From JOPF133 sp052144935 (lineage in GTDB: Bacteria > Acidobacteriota > Terriglobia > Bryobacterales > Bryobacteraceae): a stretch of DNA of 64,000 bases. Below the pieces are notes generated by a model. It had not been told where the DNA came from. It saw nothing but the letters and a program-made list of their open reading frames with translations, and ran no database searches. The stretch spans positions 1 through 64,000 of the forward strand of contig JBKQPR010000162.1 in assembly GCA_052144935.1 (NCBI GenBank). Direction: 5' to 3'. The position numbers were made by a program, and so were the translations under genes. This document shows positions 33,856 through 42,646 of this stretch, piece by piece (the first letter of the stretch is position 1; every line of letters starts with the position of its first letter).

Positions 33856-35781
33856 TTATTCCATTACCAGCACGCGAAGCTGCGAGCCGTCCGCGCCGCC
33901 CCGAAACACCCGCTCCATAGCCTTCTTGAAATCCGCCGGCCGGGCGTTCGGAATGTCCAGGAATTGTTGCGGATTCCGGTCCACCAGCGGGAACCACGAA
34001 CTCTGGATCTGCACCATGATGCGGTGGCCGGAGCGGAACGTGTGCAACACATCCGGCATCCAGAACTCGATCTTCTCCGGCTTGCCCGGCGTGAATGGCT
34101 CCGGCGTGGACAGGCTGTTGCGGAACTTGCCGCGGAACGGCTCGCCGCGGACAAGCTGCTGGTAGCCGCCCATGTACACGCCCTTGACGTTGGGGGCCGG
34201 GTCGGGATAATCGTTGGGATAAACGTCGATCAGCTTCACCACGAAATCCGAATCCGTGCCGGTTGTCGATACGTGCAGCACCGGCGTGATGGGTCCGGCA
34301 ATCGTGACGTCATGGTCGAGCGGTTCGGTCTCGTAGGTCAGCACGTCGGGTCGCGTGGCGGCGAAGCGTTGGTCGAACGTCATGTAGTCCACGGGCATGC
34401 CCATGCCGGGAGCGGGTTCGCCGGTCGAGGGCACGGGCTTATTGGGATCGCTCGGATATTCGTCAAAGCCGGTGGCCGCCGGCGCGCTCCAGGAAAGTTT
34501 CCCATCGGCATCGAAATACAGCGAGCGGGCCGTGGCGCCGGTGGGTGGCCAGGCGTCAAAACGGCGCCACTCGTTCAGTCCCGTCTCGAACAGGTACGCC
34601 TTGGGAATGGCGCTCTCCGCACTCGCCTTGAGTCCGTTGCCCTTGCCCTTCAGGTTCTGAATGAAGAACGGAAGCTCGATATTCTCCTGGAAAAACTCGG
34701 CGGTATTGGACTTGAAGGTCAAATTGCCGAGCGTGTCTCCGCGATCGCCGGCCCAGCCGCCGTGGCGCCATGGCCCCATCACCAAAGTATCCGGGGCCTG
34801 TGCGCCATTTTTCTCCACGGCGTTGAACAGCTTCAGCGGTCCGGCGAGATCCTCGGCATCGAACCAGCCGCCCACCCACATCACCGCCGGCGTCACGTTT
34901 TTCATGTGCGGCGCCTGGGCGCGCGTCTGCCAGTACTCGTCGTAGGAGGTGTGCTTGATGGTGTCGTCCCAGTACACGTTGGCATGTTTGAGATACTTCT
35001 CGTTGGCGTTCGCGATCGGCCCCATGCGCAGGAAGAAATCGTACGCGTCCATCGTGCCCGGGTCGAAGCGGACGGCCGGTGCAGGCCGCTCCGGATCCGG
35101 CTTCCGCGGCAGGAATCCCGAGTAAAAGCGGAAGTTGGCGGCCAGGTGAAAGGCTCCGTTGTGATACCCGTCGTCGCCATTCCCGACGTCGCCCATGGGA
35201 GCCTGCGGAGACACGGCCTTCAGCGCCGGATGCGCGTTCATCAGACCATGCGCCGCGAAGAAGCCCGGATAGGAGATCCCCCACATGCCGGCCCTTCCGT
35301 TGTTGTTGGGGACGTGTTTCACCAGCCACTCGATGGTGTCGTAGGTGTCGGTGCTCTCGTCAGTGTCCTTGGGCCCCGAGTAATGCGTCCTGTGCGGGCG
35401 CACGTCCACAAAGACGCCCTCCGACATGTAGCGGCCGCGCACATCCTCGTAGACGAAAATGAAGCCCTCCTTTTCCGCGGCAAAAGACGGGCCGAGTCGC
35501 GTCTTGTAGTTGTCCGCGCCGTAGGGTCCGACGTTGTAGGGCGTCCGCTGCATGAGGATCGGATAGGATTGGCTGGCGTCCTTCGGAAGGTACGCCGCGG
35601 CGAACAGGCGCACGCCATCGCGCATCGGAATCCTGTATTCGTACTTGGTGTAGTGGGCCAGGGTGTAGGCCAGCTCCGTGCGCGCGGCCTCCGCCGGAGT
35701 AGGGGGCGCCGCAGCAGGTTGGGCGAGCAGGATCCCGCCGGAGACCAGCAAGCTGAGACTCGTTAGTTTTCGAATTGCCAT
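33856..35781 (-). CDS. CocE/NonD family hydrolase (S15-type)
   Basis: A 641-residue alpha/beta hydrolase of the CocE/X-prolyl dipeptidyl-peptidase group, with signal peptide (LSLLVSGGILLAQPAAA). The catalytic domain starts YEYRIPMRDGVRLFAAAYLPK. The nucleophile elbow GMWGISYPGFFAAHG holds Ser at about residue 172, and LVMGPWRHGG carries the likely His. The C-terminal jelly-roll domain (PEKIEFWMPDVLHTFRSGHRIMVQI) is typical. Such enzymes split esters or acyl-amino acids; substrate unknown. The ATG follows a TATAAC box by 7 bp, suggesting a leaderless message. Confidence 0.85.
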   Translation of the reverse strand: MAIRKLTSLSLLVSGGILLAQPAAAPPTPAEAARTELAYTLAHYTKYEYRIPMRDGVRLFAAAYLPKDASQSYPILMQRTPYNVGPYGADNYKTRLGPSFAAEKEGFIFVYEDVRGRYMSEGVFVDVRPHRTHYSGPKDTDESTDTYDTIEWLVKHVPNNNGRAGMWGISYPGFFAAHGLMNAHPALKAVSPQAPMGDVGNGDDGYHNGAFHLAANFRFYSGFLPRKPDPERPAPAVRFDPGTMDAYDFFLRMGPIANANEKYLKHANVYWDDTIKHTSYDEYWQTRAQAPHMKNVTPAVMWVGGWFDAEDLAGPLKLFNAVEKNGAQAPDTLVMGPWRHGGWAGDRGDTLGNLTFKSNTAEFFQENIELPFFIQNLKGKGNGLKASAESAIPKAYLFETGLNEWRRFDAWPPTGATARSLYFDADGKLSWSAPAATGFDEYPSDPNKPVPSTGEPAPGMGMPVDYMTFDQRFAATRPDVLTYETEPLDHDVTIAGPITPVLHVSTTGTDSDFVVKLIDVYPNDYPDPAPNVKGVYMGGYQQLVRGEPFRGKFRNSLSTPEPFTPGKPEKIEFWMPDVLHTFRSGHRIMVQIQSSWFPLVDRNPQQFLDIPNARPADFKKAMERVFRGGADGSQLRVLVME

Positions 35782-35788
35782 GCGGAAA

Positions 35789-35794
35789 GTTATA
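35789..35794 (-). promoter_or_regulatory. -10 box (TATAAC), leaderless-type spacing
   Basis: On the minus strand TATAAC ends 7 bases before the ATG of the CocE-type gene; no Shine-Dalgarno. Confidence 0.35.
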
Positions 35795-35842
35795 CCACGG
35801 CGGGGCCTGGTGCTTCACCGTGGGCCAGGAGAGATCTTGGGG

Positions 35843-35928
35843 GTGGGGCAGGATTCGCCTGCCAAGGGGGACAAGGGCTGGCGATTCGCCTGCCAGGGGG
35901 GACAAGGGCAGGCGAATCGCCCGCCCCA
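35843..35928. repeat. Cluster of GGCAGGCGA/TCGCCTGCC palindromic repeats
   Basis: Three linked units: GGGGCAGGATTCGCCTGCC, then GGCGATTCGCCTGCCAGG, then GGGCAGGCGAATCGCCCGCCCC, joined by GGGGGACAAGGGC spacers used twice. They share the core of the palindrome found at 13760-13778. It lies between the divergent CocE-type and LamG/FG-GAP genes. Confidence 0.6.
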
Positions 35929-35963
35929 CCTCCGCGTCAAAGGGTTTCGGCTTCACGAAGCGC

Positions 35964-35969
35964 TATACT
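35964..35969 (+). promoter_or_regulatory. -10 box (TATACT), leaderless-type spacing
   Basis: TATACT ends 9 bases before the ATG at 35979; no ribosome binding site. Confidence 0.4.
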
Positions 35970-35978
35970 GGCTCTGCT

Positions 35979-37760
35979 ATGCCCCGTAGAGTCAGAGCAG
36001 CCTGGATCCCCGCGGGCGCCGCGCTGGCCGGAGCCCTCGCGCTGGTTGGCGCGGACCCGCCTCCGGCGGGCGAAACCTGGCGATTTGATCGCCTCGATTC
36101 AATCGGCGGCCACGCCACCACCGTTCTGGGCCACCCGCAAATCGTCGATACGTCCATCGGCAAAGCCCTCTCGTTCGATGGCGTCCAGGACGCGGTGCAA
36201 CTGGACGTGCATCCTCTGGCCGGCGCCCAGACCTTCACCATGGAAATGATCTTCCGCCCGGACCCCGGCGGCGGTGAGGAGCAGCGGTTCTTCCATCTTC
36301 AGGAAGTGGACCCCCAGACCGGCCGCGATACGGCCACACGTATGCTCTTCGAGTTGCGGGTAATCGATGGCCGCTGGTGTCTGGACGGCGTGGCGTTCTC
36401 GGGAAATGAATCCAAGGTTCTGATCGACCGCGAGAAGTTGCATTCGCTCGGCGCCTGGCATCACGCCGCCCTGGTCTACGATGGCCGCGAGCTGCGCGAC
36501 TATGTGGATGGCGTCGAGCAAGGCTCGGCCGCGGTGCATCTTGCGCCCCAGGGCCCCGGCCACAGTTCCATCGGCACGCGGATCGACCGGCGGAGTTACT
36601 TCAAAGGGGCCGTCTTCCTGGCGCGTATGACACCTCGCGCCCTCGCCCCGTCCGAATTCCTCTCCGTTCCACATTTTCGCGAGCATACCGTGGCCACCGG
36701 ACTCGCGGGCGGATACCAGGTGGTCGCCGTGGACCTGAACCACGACGGCAAACCCGACTTGATTGCCCTCACCACCCGTGGCAACGAGCTGGTGTGGTTC
36801 GAGAACCCCACCTGGGAGCGGCACACGCTGGCAACCGGTCTCGCGCACATGATCAACTGCGTGGCCGTCGGCGCGGACTCCGAGGGCATTCCGGAAATCG
36901 TGCTGGCCAGCGAGTTCGACAACGTGGCCAAGAACAGCATCGGCGTGGTTTCGGTCTTGCACCACGATGGCGATCCGCGCCGGCCATGGAAGGCGACCGA
37001 AATCGACCGGCTGCCCACTTCCCACCGTCTCCGGCTGGCGGATATCGACGGTAGCGGCAAGCCGGTGGTTATCAACGCCGCTTTGACCGGCCCGCACGCC
37101 GAACCGCCCGATTACCGCGACCAGACGCCGCTGGTGTACTATCGGCCCGGCATTTGGAAACGGGAGACCATTCAGCCGGAGAATACCGGGTTAGTGCACG
37201 GCATCTATGTCCTCGACTGGGACGGCGATGGACGCGATGAGATTCTGAACGCGGGCTTCGAAGGGATCCACCTCTTCAAGCTTGGGAAGGACGGCCAATG
37301 GAGCAGGACGGCCATTGCGGCAGGCGCTCCCGATCCATGGCCGAAATCCGGATCCAGCGACATTGCCGTGGGGCGGATCGGCCAAGAGCGTTTCCTGGCT
37401 GCCATCGAACCATGGCACGGCAATCAGGTGGCGATTTATCGTTTGCGCGGCGGCGCGTGGCAGCGCCAGGTCATCGACACTTCGCTGGTTGACGGGCACA
37501 CCCTGCAGACCGCGGATCTGGATGGCGATGGCGACGACGAGGTGATTGCGGGATATCGGGGCGGGGGCCACAGCGTGTATCTCTACCATTACGACCGCGG
37601 CGCCGGGACCTGGTCGCGGCAGATGCTCGATCAGGGTGGAATGGGCGCCGCGGCGTGTGCCGTGGTCGATCTGAATGGGGATGGCCGGCCGGATATTGCC
37701 TGTATCGGCTCCGCCACCGCCAATCTCAAGTGGTACGAAAATCTCGGACCGCATCCGTAG
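35979..37760 (+). CDS. Secreted LamG plus FG-GAP/VCBS repeat protein
   Basis: A 593-residue exported protein. A signal peptide (AAWIPAGAALAGALALVGA) precedes a LamG/concanavalin-like domain (residues about 25-225: AGAQTFTMEMIFRP, LGAWHHAALVYDGRELRDYVDG). Then come FG-GAP/VCBS repeats with calcium-type loops DLNHDGKPDLIAL, DWDGDGRDEILN, DLDGDGDDEVIAG and DLNGDGRPDIACIG, building a propeller. Such proteins bind or process surface polysaccharide in planctomycetes and acidobacteria, but no catalytic residue is seen. ATG 35979 is right at the signal peptide; an upstream extension from 35775 would read through palindromic repeats. Confidence 0.85.
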   Translation: MPRRVRAAWIPAGAALAGALALVGADPPPAGETWRFDRLDSIGGHATTVLGHPQIVDTSIGKALSFDGVQDAVQLDVHPLAGAQTFTMEMIFRPDPGGGEEQRFFHLQEVDPQTGRDTATRMLFELRVIDGRWCLDGVAFSGNESKVLIDREKLHSLGAWHHAALVYDGRELRDYVDGVEQGSAAVHLAPQGPGHSSIGTRIDRRSYFKGAVFLARMTPRALAPSEFLSVPHFREHTVATGLAGGYQVVAVDLNHDGKPDLIALTTRGNELVWFENPTWERHTLATGLAHMINCVAVGADSEGIPEIVLASEFDNVAKNSIGVVSVLHHDGDPRRPWKATEIDRLPTSHRLRLADIDGSGKPVVINAALTGPHAEPPDYRDQTPLVYYRPGIWKRETIQPENTGLVHGIYVLDWDGDGRDEILNAGFEGIHLFKLGKDGQWSRTAIAAGAPDPWPKSGSSDIAVGRIGQERFLAAIEPWHGNQVAIYRLRGGAWQRQVIDTSLVDGHTLQTADLDGDGDDEVIAGYRGGGHSVYLYHYDRGAGTWSRQMLDQGGMGAAACAVVDLNGDGRPDIACIGSATANLKWYENLGPHP

Positions 37761-37860
37761 AGCGCTTGTAGAGTTTGATTGCCGGCGTCAGTCGAAGCCG
37801 TTTTCCTGCGCGATACTTGAAGACATCGTCGCAGCAACGTGAAAGGAATCGAGGCACGCC

Positions 37861-38553
37861 ATCTTCAAGAGACTTCTCGGATCGCTCAGCGGATCGCCCG
37901 CGTCATCGCCGCCGTCTGCCAATGTCGCAGGACCTTACGCTCAAGGCGAAATCAATTTCATCTATCAACTGCTCTTCTGTGACGATCCGGACCTGTTCCG
38001 GCCACAGCCTGCAACGCCGCCGGCGCCATGGCACATCATTCTCTTCAGCGCCCAGCCGGATCCAGCCGCCGTTCGTGCGCTGGCGGAAGATCAAAGCCAG
38101 GAGAGCCGCCTCAGAGTTCTCGCTTGCAACTGGCTCCGGCGCAATCGACAGGAAGTTCCCAAGAAGGAGCTCTTCGGAATCGTCGTTGAGGTTCCGCTGG
38201 ATCGCGGGTTGGACGTGCTGGCGGCGTACGCGGATGGGAGCGTTCGCTACATCAATCAAACCGGCAAGCTGGTAGTGTTTGAGCCGGCGCCGGCAAATGT
38301 CGGAGTTCAGGCCGGCAAGTTGCTCGCCGCCTCGCGCGCGGCGATCGCACAGATCGGCCCCTGGCAGCATCCAAGATTGCCGCCGCCAAAACAGGGCAAG
38401 ATTCGCCTGACGTTCCTGGTTTCCGACGGATTGTATTTCGGCGAAGGCCCGCTGCCCGGGATGGATCGCGATCCCATCGCCGCCCCCGTCATTGGCGAGG
38501 CCGGCAAACTTCTGCAGGTGGTCGTGGATGCGGCGCTCGCCGGCAAACAGTGA
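37861..38553 (+). CDS. Conserved hypothetical protein with apparent ATC start codon
   Basis: A 230-residue soluble protein of a conserved but uncharacterised family. The frame is coherent from 37861: FKRLLGSLSG at the N-terminus, then GEINFIYQLLFCDDPDLFR, PWHIILFSAQPDP, SRLRVLACNWLRRN, VPLDRGLDVLAAYADGSVRYI, PWQHPRLPPP and LTFLVSDGLYFGEGP. An in-frame stop lies just upstream at 37840-37842. Between it and TTG 38209, well inside the conserved sequence, there is no ATG, GTG or TTG. ATC at 37861 has GAGG 6 bp upstream and would encode the first residue of MFKRLLG. So it is either a rare ATC initiator or a gene silenced by an ATG-to-ATC change. It overlaps or abuts the next gene, forming a two-gene unit. 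Confidence 0.7.
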   Translation: MFKRLLGSLSGSPASSPPSANVAGPYAQGEINFIYQLLFCDDPDLFRPQPATPPAPWHIILFSAQPDPAAVRALAEDQSQESRLRVLACNWLRRNRQEVPKKELFGIVVEVPLDRGLDVLAAYADGSVRYINQTGKLVVFEPAPANVGVQAGKLLAASRAAIAQIGPWQHPRLPPPKQGKIRLTFLVSDGLYFGEGPLPGMDRDPIAAPVIGEAGKLLQVVVDAALAGKQ

Positions 38554-38579
38554 TCGGAACGCCGGCTACAAATCTCCCC

Positions 38580-39074
38580 ATGGACCACACCAAATCGGCC
38601 GATCGACGGGTGCTGGTTCTGAGACCGGCGAAATGGAAATCGATTGCGTGTCTGGTGGGGTCGCTCGCATTCGCGGCCTTCGGAGCGCGGGTCGCCGTTA
38701 GTAACGGCGGAATCGTCGTCTGGCTCTGCGTTTCCTTTTTTGCTTTGTGCTCGGCGGTCTTCCTTGTCCAGCTCATCCCCGGGTCGTCGTATCTTCGCCT
38801 GACCGCGGAAGGCTTCGATGTTTGCACGATGTTCCGGAAATGGCCGCGCATCTTGTGGAGTTCCGCTAGCAACTTTCGAGCCGTGAGTATCCCGCCTTCC
38901 TTCACGAGGTTGGTCGTGTTCGACCTGGATGAACCGGCTCGCCGAACGTTGAGCCGGCTTAATCGGGGATTGGCCGGGGCCGACGCTGGCTTGCCGGATA
39001 CGTACGGAATGAGCGCGCAGGATCTTGCCAGCCTGATGAATGCCTGGCGCTCCGGCGGCATTCCATCGTCATAA
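38580..39074 (+). CDS. Membrane protein resembling the STM3941 family
   Basis: A 164-residue protein with two membrane helices (IACLVGSLAFAAFGARVAV and IVVWLCVSFFALCSAVFLVQLI) after a short VLVLRPAKWK leader, and a cytosolic beta/alpha tail with YLRLTAEGFDVCTMFRKWPRILWSSASNF. This plan (PSKWK start, two helices, PH-like tail) recalls the STM3941 family. A GTG at 38550 overlapping the previous stop is an alternative start and would give coupling. Its partner gene at 37861 is unknown too, so no function can be given. Confidence 0.7.
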   Translation: MDHTKSADRRVLVLRPAKWKSIACLVGSLAFAAFGARVAVSNGGIVVWLCVSFFALCSAVFLVQLIPGSSYLRLTAEGFDVCTMFRKWPRILWSSASNFRAVSIPPSFTRLVVFDLDEPARRTLSRLNRGLAGADAGLPDTYGMSAQDLASLMNAWRSGGIPSS

Positions 39075-39186
39075 CCCTCCGGAAACCTCAGTGCAGTCGT
39101 TCGTGCGAAGCAGGGCAAGCTAAGCATGCCGCTGGACATTGGCCATTTCGAGGCCACTCCTCGTTCGATGCGATGATTTTCCGTGG

Positions 39187-39310
39187 GGAAGGGCCAGAGG
39201 GCACCCCCGCCTTCCGTCGCCTGCCACCGGTGCATTGTGGTGCAGCCAATCTTGGCTGCAGTGGGCTTTCAGCCGGCGAAGCCGGCTCTGGGCAAGCCAA
39301 GCATGCCCCA
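39187..39310. repeat. Intergenic repeat cluster (GGGCCAGAGGGCACCC, GCCGGC stems)
   Basis: Holds a reverse-orientation copy of the GGGTGCCCTCTGGG element (39190-39207), then CAGCCAATCTTGGCTG (a perfect palindrome) and AGCCGGCGAAGCCGGCT. It lies between the convergent STM3941-like and GH51 genes and could stop transcription from both sides. No gene is seen from 39075 to 39325. Confidence 0.45.
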
Positions 39311-39325
39311 CCAATCTACCATTCG

Positions 39326-41359
39326 TTACCGGCCTTTCATCTCCAGCACGGTGATCGAATAAGCCGGAAAGGTGCGCGTGAACGTCGTGCCCAGGCCGTC
39401 GATGGGGGAGGCCACGGGCACGATTTTGTTCGGCTCGGCGATGGAGTTGGTGTCGTCGGGGCTGGACGCGCTCATGGCGATCGACTGGCCCTTGGGGTCG
39501 AGCGAATGAAGGCCGCTGAGCTCGATGCGCACGGCCTGGGGCGTGGCGGCGCGGTTCACGATCTTCAGGAAGATGGTGTGGGCGCCGCTCGCCAGCGTGG
39601 CGTTGAAGAACAGTGTGGGCACCTGCTCGGGCGGTGGCGCCTGGGGCGGCGTGGCCGGCGGTTCCCCGTTGGGTCCTCTGCGCCCGGCAGGAGTGGGTGG
39701 CTGCCAGAGGCGCGTGGGCACGTCCTGGGCGGCGATCGGCAAAACCACATCGCCGTGGTAGACGCTGAACATCTTCTGCGCGTAGTAGGCTGGAGATCCG
39801 TAGCTCGAGACCGTGTCGTAGCCGATCAGGTCGGTGCGCCACTGCATGCCACCGGGGTTCACGTTGACGAAGAGGGGGGCATAGCTGGACATGATCACCA
39901 GGTCGGAATTGCGCTCCATGCCGGTCATCCAGGCGGCGTCGCCCAAGGCCGCGCTCATGTTGGGCGTCGGAGCGCCGACACGAGTGGCCCATTCGCCCAC
40001 GAAGACCTTGGGTCCCGAGCGCGGGCGGGAGTCGTACATGTGGGCGGTGGAGGCCATCAGGTCCTCGGAGTTGCGGTAGTAGTGCTCGTCGATGACGTCG
40101 GGAACGCGCGTCGAGACACGCGCGGTGGCGATGAGCTGTAGTTTGGGGTACTTGGCTTTGATGGCGTCGTAGAACTGAGTGAACCGGCCGTCGTAGGTGC
40201 CGCCGCCGGCGCGGTCGAAGTTGTCCTCGTTGCCGATTTCGACGTAGGTGAGGGGGAACGCGGCGGGATGGCCATCCTTGGCGCGGCGCGCGCCCCACGT
40301 GGTGGAAGCCGAGCCGGTGAGGTATTCGATTTCATCGAGCGCGTCCTGCACGTAGGGTTGGAGGTCCGGGCCGGGAGCCACGCGCTGGCCGCGCAGCGAA
40401 TAGCCGGCATAGACGGCCAGCAGCGGCTCCATGTGGAGGTCTTCGCACCATTCCAGGAATTCCGCGAGGCCCATGCCGTCGGTGGACCAGTAGCGCCAGG
40501 CATCGTCCATATGGCCGGGGCGCTGGGACACGTCGCCGAGGGTCTTCTTCCAGTCGAAGCGCGTGGCGATGGTGTTGCCCTCCAGGTAGTTGCCGCCGGG
40601 GAAGCGCAGGAAGGCGGGCTTCATATCGGCCAGGAGCTGCGTGATGTCCGGGCGATCGCCGTTGGGGCGGTCGTGGAAGGTGGGCGGAAACAGAGAAACC
40701 ATGTTGAACCAGACGGCGCCGGGGCTGGCCCCGGTGATCGCGAGGTGGTTGGCCGCGGACACCGGGGCGTTCCGCGTGGTGAAGACCGCCGAGTACTTCC
40801 GCCAGGTTTCCGTCAGGCCACGGACTTCGGCGCTGGCGTAGGTGGTGGCGCCATCTTCGCTCATGATGGCGATGGTGAGGGGCCCCTTGAATCCGGGGGC
40901 GGCCTTGGCGTAGAACGAGGCGCGGTAGCGGGTGTTGGGCCGCACGGGGATACCCCAGAATCCTTCGTTGGCAATCCCCACGCGCTGGTTGCCGGCGGCC
41001 TCGGCGATGGTCAGCTTGAGGCTGGTGGGGAGGGCGTCGTTGAACTTCTCCGAGGGGTCGAGGGCCATCGTTCCGGCGCCGCCGTGCTCCTGGAGCAGGG
41101 TCCAGTGGACCGGTTCCTTGGGATCCTCCATAAGGGTGCGGTTGCGTACCAGCTCGCCGTACAGGCCGCCGTCGTAGGAGAAATTGATCTCTTCGGTCAT
41201 CAATCCGTAGAGCTTGGGGCTGACGTGGGCGGCCACCTGATCGGCCTGAATCCGCAGCACGGTGGGGCCGGCCGGCTGGGCGGGCAGGCTGGCGGGCGTC
41301 CAGGCGAGCGCCATCCAGGCGAGTGCGCTCAACGATGTCGCGAGGTTGATCCGGAACAT
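39326..41359 (-). CDS. Secreted alpha-L-arabinofuranosidase (GH51-type)
   Basis: A 677-residue exported enzyme. A signal peptide (LSALAWMALAWTPASLPAQ) precedes an N-terminal beta region with SPKLYGLMTEEINFSYDGGLYGELV (typical GH51 entry). A carbohydrate-binding-like domain (residues about 130-225) follows, then the (beta/alpha)8 barrel with FLRFPGGNYLEGN, acid/base Glu in YVEIGNEDNFD (about residue 373) and nucleophile Glu in FVGEWAT (about 455), and a C-terminal beta domain. It releases arabinose from plant or microbial arabinans and arabinoxylans. The -10 (TATAGT) lies 13 bp upstream of the start. Confidence 0.9.
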   Translation of the reverse strand: MFRINLATSLSALAWMALAWTPASLPAQPAGPTVLRIQADQVAAHVSPKLYGLMTEEINFSYDGGLYGELVRNRTLMEDPKEPVHWTLLQEHGGAGTMALDPSEKFNDALPTSLKLTIAEAAGNQRVGIANEGFWGIPVRPNTRYRASFYAKAAPGFKGPLTIAIMSEDGATTYASAEVRGLTETWRKYSAVFTTRNAPVSAANHLAITGASPGAVWFNMVSLFPPTFHDRPNGDRPDITQLLADMKPAFLRFPGGNYLEGNTIATRFDWKKTLGDVSQRPGHMDDAWRYWSTDGMGLAEFLEWCEDLHMEPLLAVYAGYSLRGQRVAPGPDLQPYVQDALDEIEYLTGSASTTWGARRAKDGHPAAFPLTYVEIGNEDNFDRAGGGTYDGRFTQFYDAIKAKYPKLQLIATARVSTRVPDVIDEHYYRNSEDLMASTAHMYDSRPRSGPKVFVGEWATRVGAPTPNMSAALGDAAWMTGMERNSDLVIMSSYAPLFVNVNPGGMQWRTDLIGYDTVSSYGSPAYYAQKMFSVYHGDVVLPIAAQDVPTRLWQPPTPAGRRGPNGEPPATPPQAPPPEQVPTLFFNATLASGAHTIFLKIVNRAATPQAVRIELSGLHSLDPKGQSIAMSASSPDDTNSIAEPNKIVPVASPIDGLGTTFTRTFPAYSITVLEMKGR

Positions 41360-41492
41360 AGCTTTGGGTTTTACTATAGCGCTTGCGCGCTTCGGCCGGC
41401 AGGGGAGAGTCCGTGAACGCGTAAGGAAGTCTCGGAAGGCGTGGGGTCCGCCGGCCCATCGAGAGTCCGGGCGAGACCCCTACAAAGCCGTG

Positions 41493-42458
41493 CTACCGGA
41501 CATAAACCCGCGATGGGCACTCGATCTGTAAACCGGGCAACTCAGTCCGCAGTTTCACCGGTTGCATGCCGTGCTTGCCCAGCGCTTCAAAGGTCACCGC
41601 GTATTGATTCTCGATCCGGTCGTGAAAATCCTTCAGGAACGGCTGAATCGTCACCGGGTCGGTGAAATCCTCGAAGTAGGCATTGCCGCCGGTCTCCTGG
41701 CTGACCTCGCCGAGGCGGGACTGCGCGAAATTGGTCACCCAGTCGCTCCGGCCATAGAGACCGGCGCTGCGCAGATAAATGGAATAGACCATCACGCCAC
41801 TTTTCAAAGCGTCTTGGATGGCCGCGTCCACGTAAGGATCGTCCATAACCTGGGTGCCCCAGTAGCGGTCTACGCCGTCCGTCAACATCAGCACTGCCCG
41901 GCGGCCGGCCGCTTCTTTCGACGGCCAATGCTTCACGAGATCCGAAAGCGCAAAGTAAGGACTGCCATTCTCGCCCGGGATGGCTGCCGGCAGGCGCAAA
42001 GCACTAGCCGCCTTCCGGGGATCCGCCGTGAATGCCTGGGCCAGAGCGACGGTTCCGTTGTGCATGTAGCCAACCGCCACCTGGGTCGTGGAGGGCAGGG
42101 AATTGAGGAAGGTCTTCAGCTCGGGCAACTGGAGGCCCAGGCTGGACGACCGCGTGGAATCGTCCAGGAGAACGAAGAGCTGCATGTCCGCCAGGTCGCC
42201 CGCCAAGCGCTGCACGCGCAGTACGTGCACCGGGGTGTTATCCTGTATAACCGTCAGGTCGCGGGCTTCCAGGTTGTTCGGTACACTGCCGCCCTGATGA
42301 AGAGGTTGGACGGTGATCACCATCTGAGCCGATTGAGCCGGCACCCCAGTGGAATTTGGCCCGGAAGCCCGCATCCCGGGGCTGGCGGCCATGAGCGCCG
42401 CGATCGTCATCCCAGTAAAGACAATCCCAGTAAAGACGCGCTGTCGTTTGATCTTCAT
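41493..42458 (-). CDS. Secreted VWFA-domain protein (acidobacterial VWFA-related type)
   Basis: A 321-residue exported protein of the VWFA-related group frequent in Acidobacteriota (similar to TIGR03436). The signal region has a tandem duplication (FTGIVFTGM; DNA 42408-42437). The domain begins MVITVQPLHQGGSVPNNLEARDLTV. A modified metal-ion site is seen as FVLLDDSTRSSSLG; the usual DxSxS here reads DDSTRS, which still offers Asp and Ser. Further motifs are RRAVLMLTDGVDRY and VMVYSIYLRSAG. The start ATG has GGAGG 7 bp upstream. Role in adhesion or complex assembly is inferred from the fold. Confidence 0.8.
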   Translation of the reverse strand: MKIKRQRVFTGIVFTGMTIAALMAASPGMRASGPNSTGVPAQSAQMVITVQPLHQGGSVPNNLEARDLTVIQDNTPVHVLRVQRLAGDLADMQLFVLLDDSTRSSSLGLQLPELKTFLNSLPSTTQVAVGYMHNGTVALAQAFTADPRKAASALRLPAAIPGENGSPYFALSDLVKHWPSKEAAGRRAVLMLTDGVDRYWGTQVMDDPYVDAAIQDALKSGVMVYSIYLRSAGLYGRSDWVTNFAQSRLGEVSQETGGNAYFEDFTDPVTIQPFLKDFHDRIENQYAVTFEALGKHGMQPVKLRTELPGLQIECPSRVYVR

Positions 42459-42646
42459 TTCGCCACCTCCCCGTTCTCCTCTATACAGTTGGATGCCGCC
42501 GCGGGGATGGCGGTTCCTGTCGAAACTGTAGGCCGTCGGTTGGAGGGAAGAGGAGTGCTTGGACGGTGCCAAAAAGCGGGTAACGTTTTGTAATGCGGTC
42601 CAATCGGGGCCCGGCGCATGGCGCTGAGGCACTCGTTTACATAGAA

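Noticed and set aside
35775..35978. 68-codon N-terminal extension of the LamG/FG-GAP protein
   Set aside because: The extension is translated palindromic repeat; a signal peptide and a TATACT promoter support the start at 35979.
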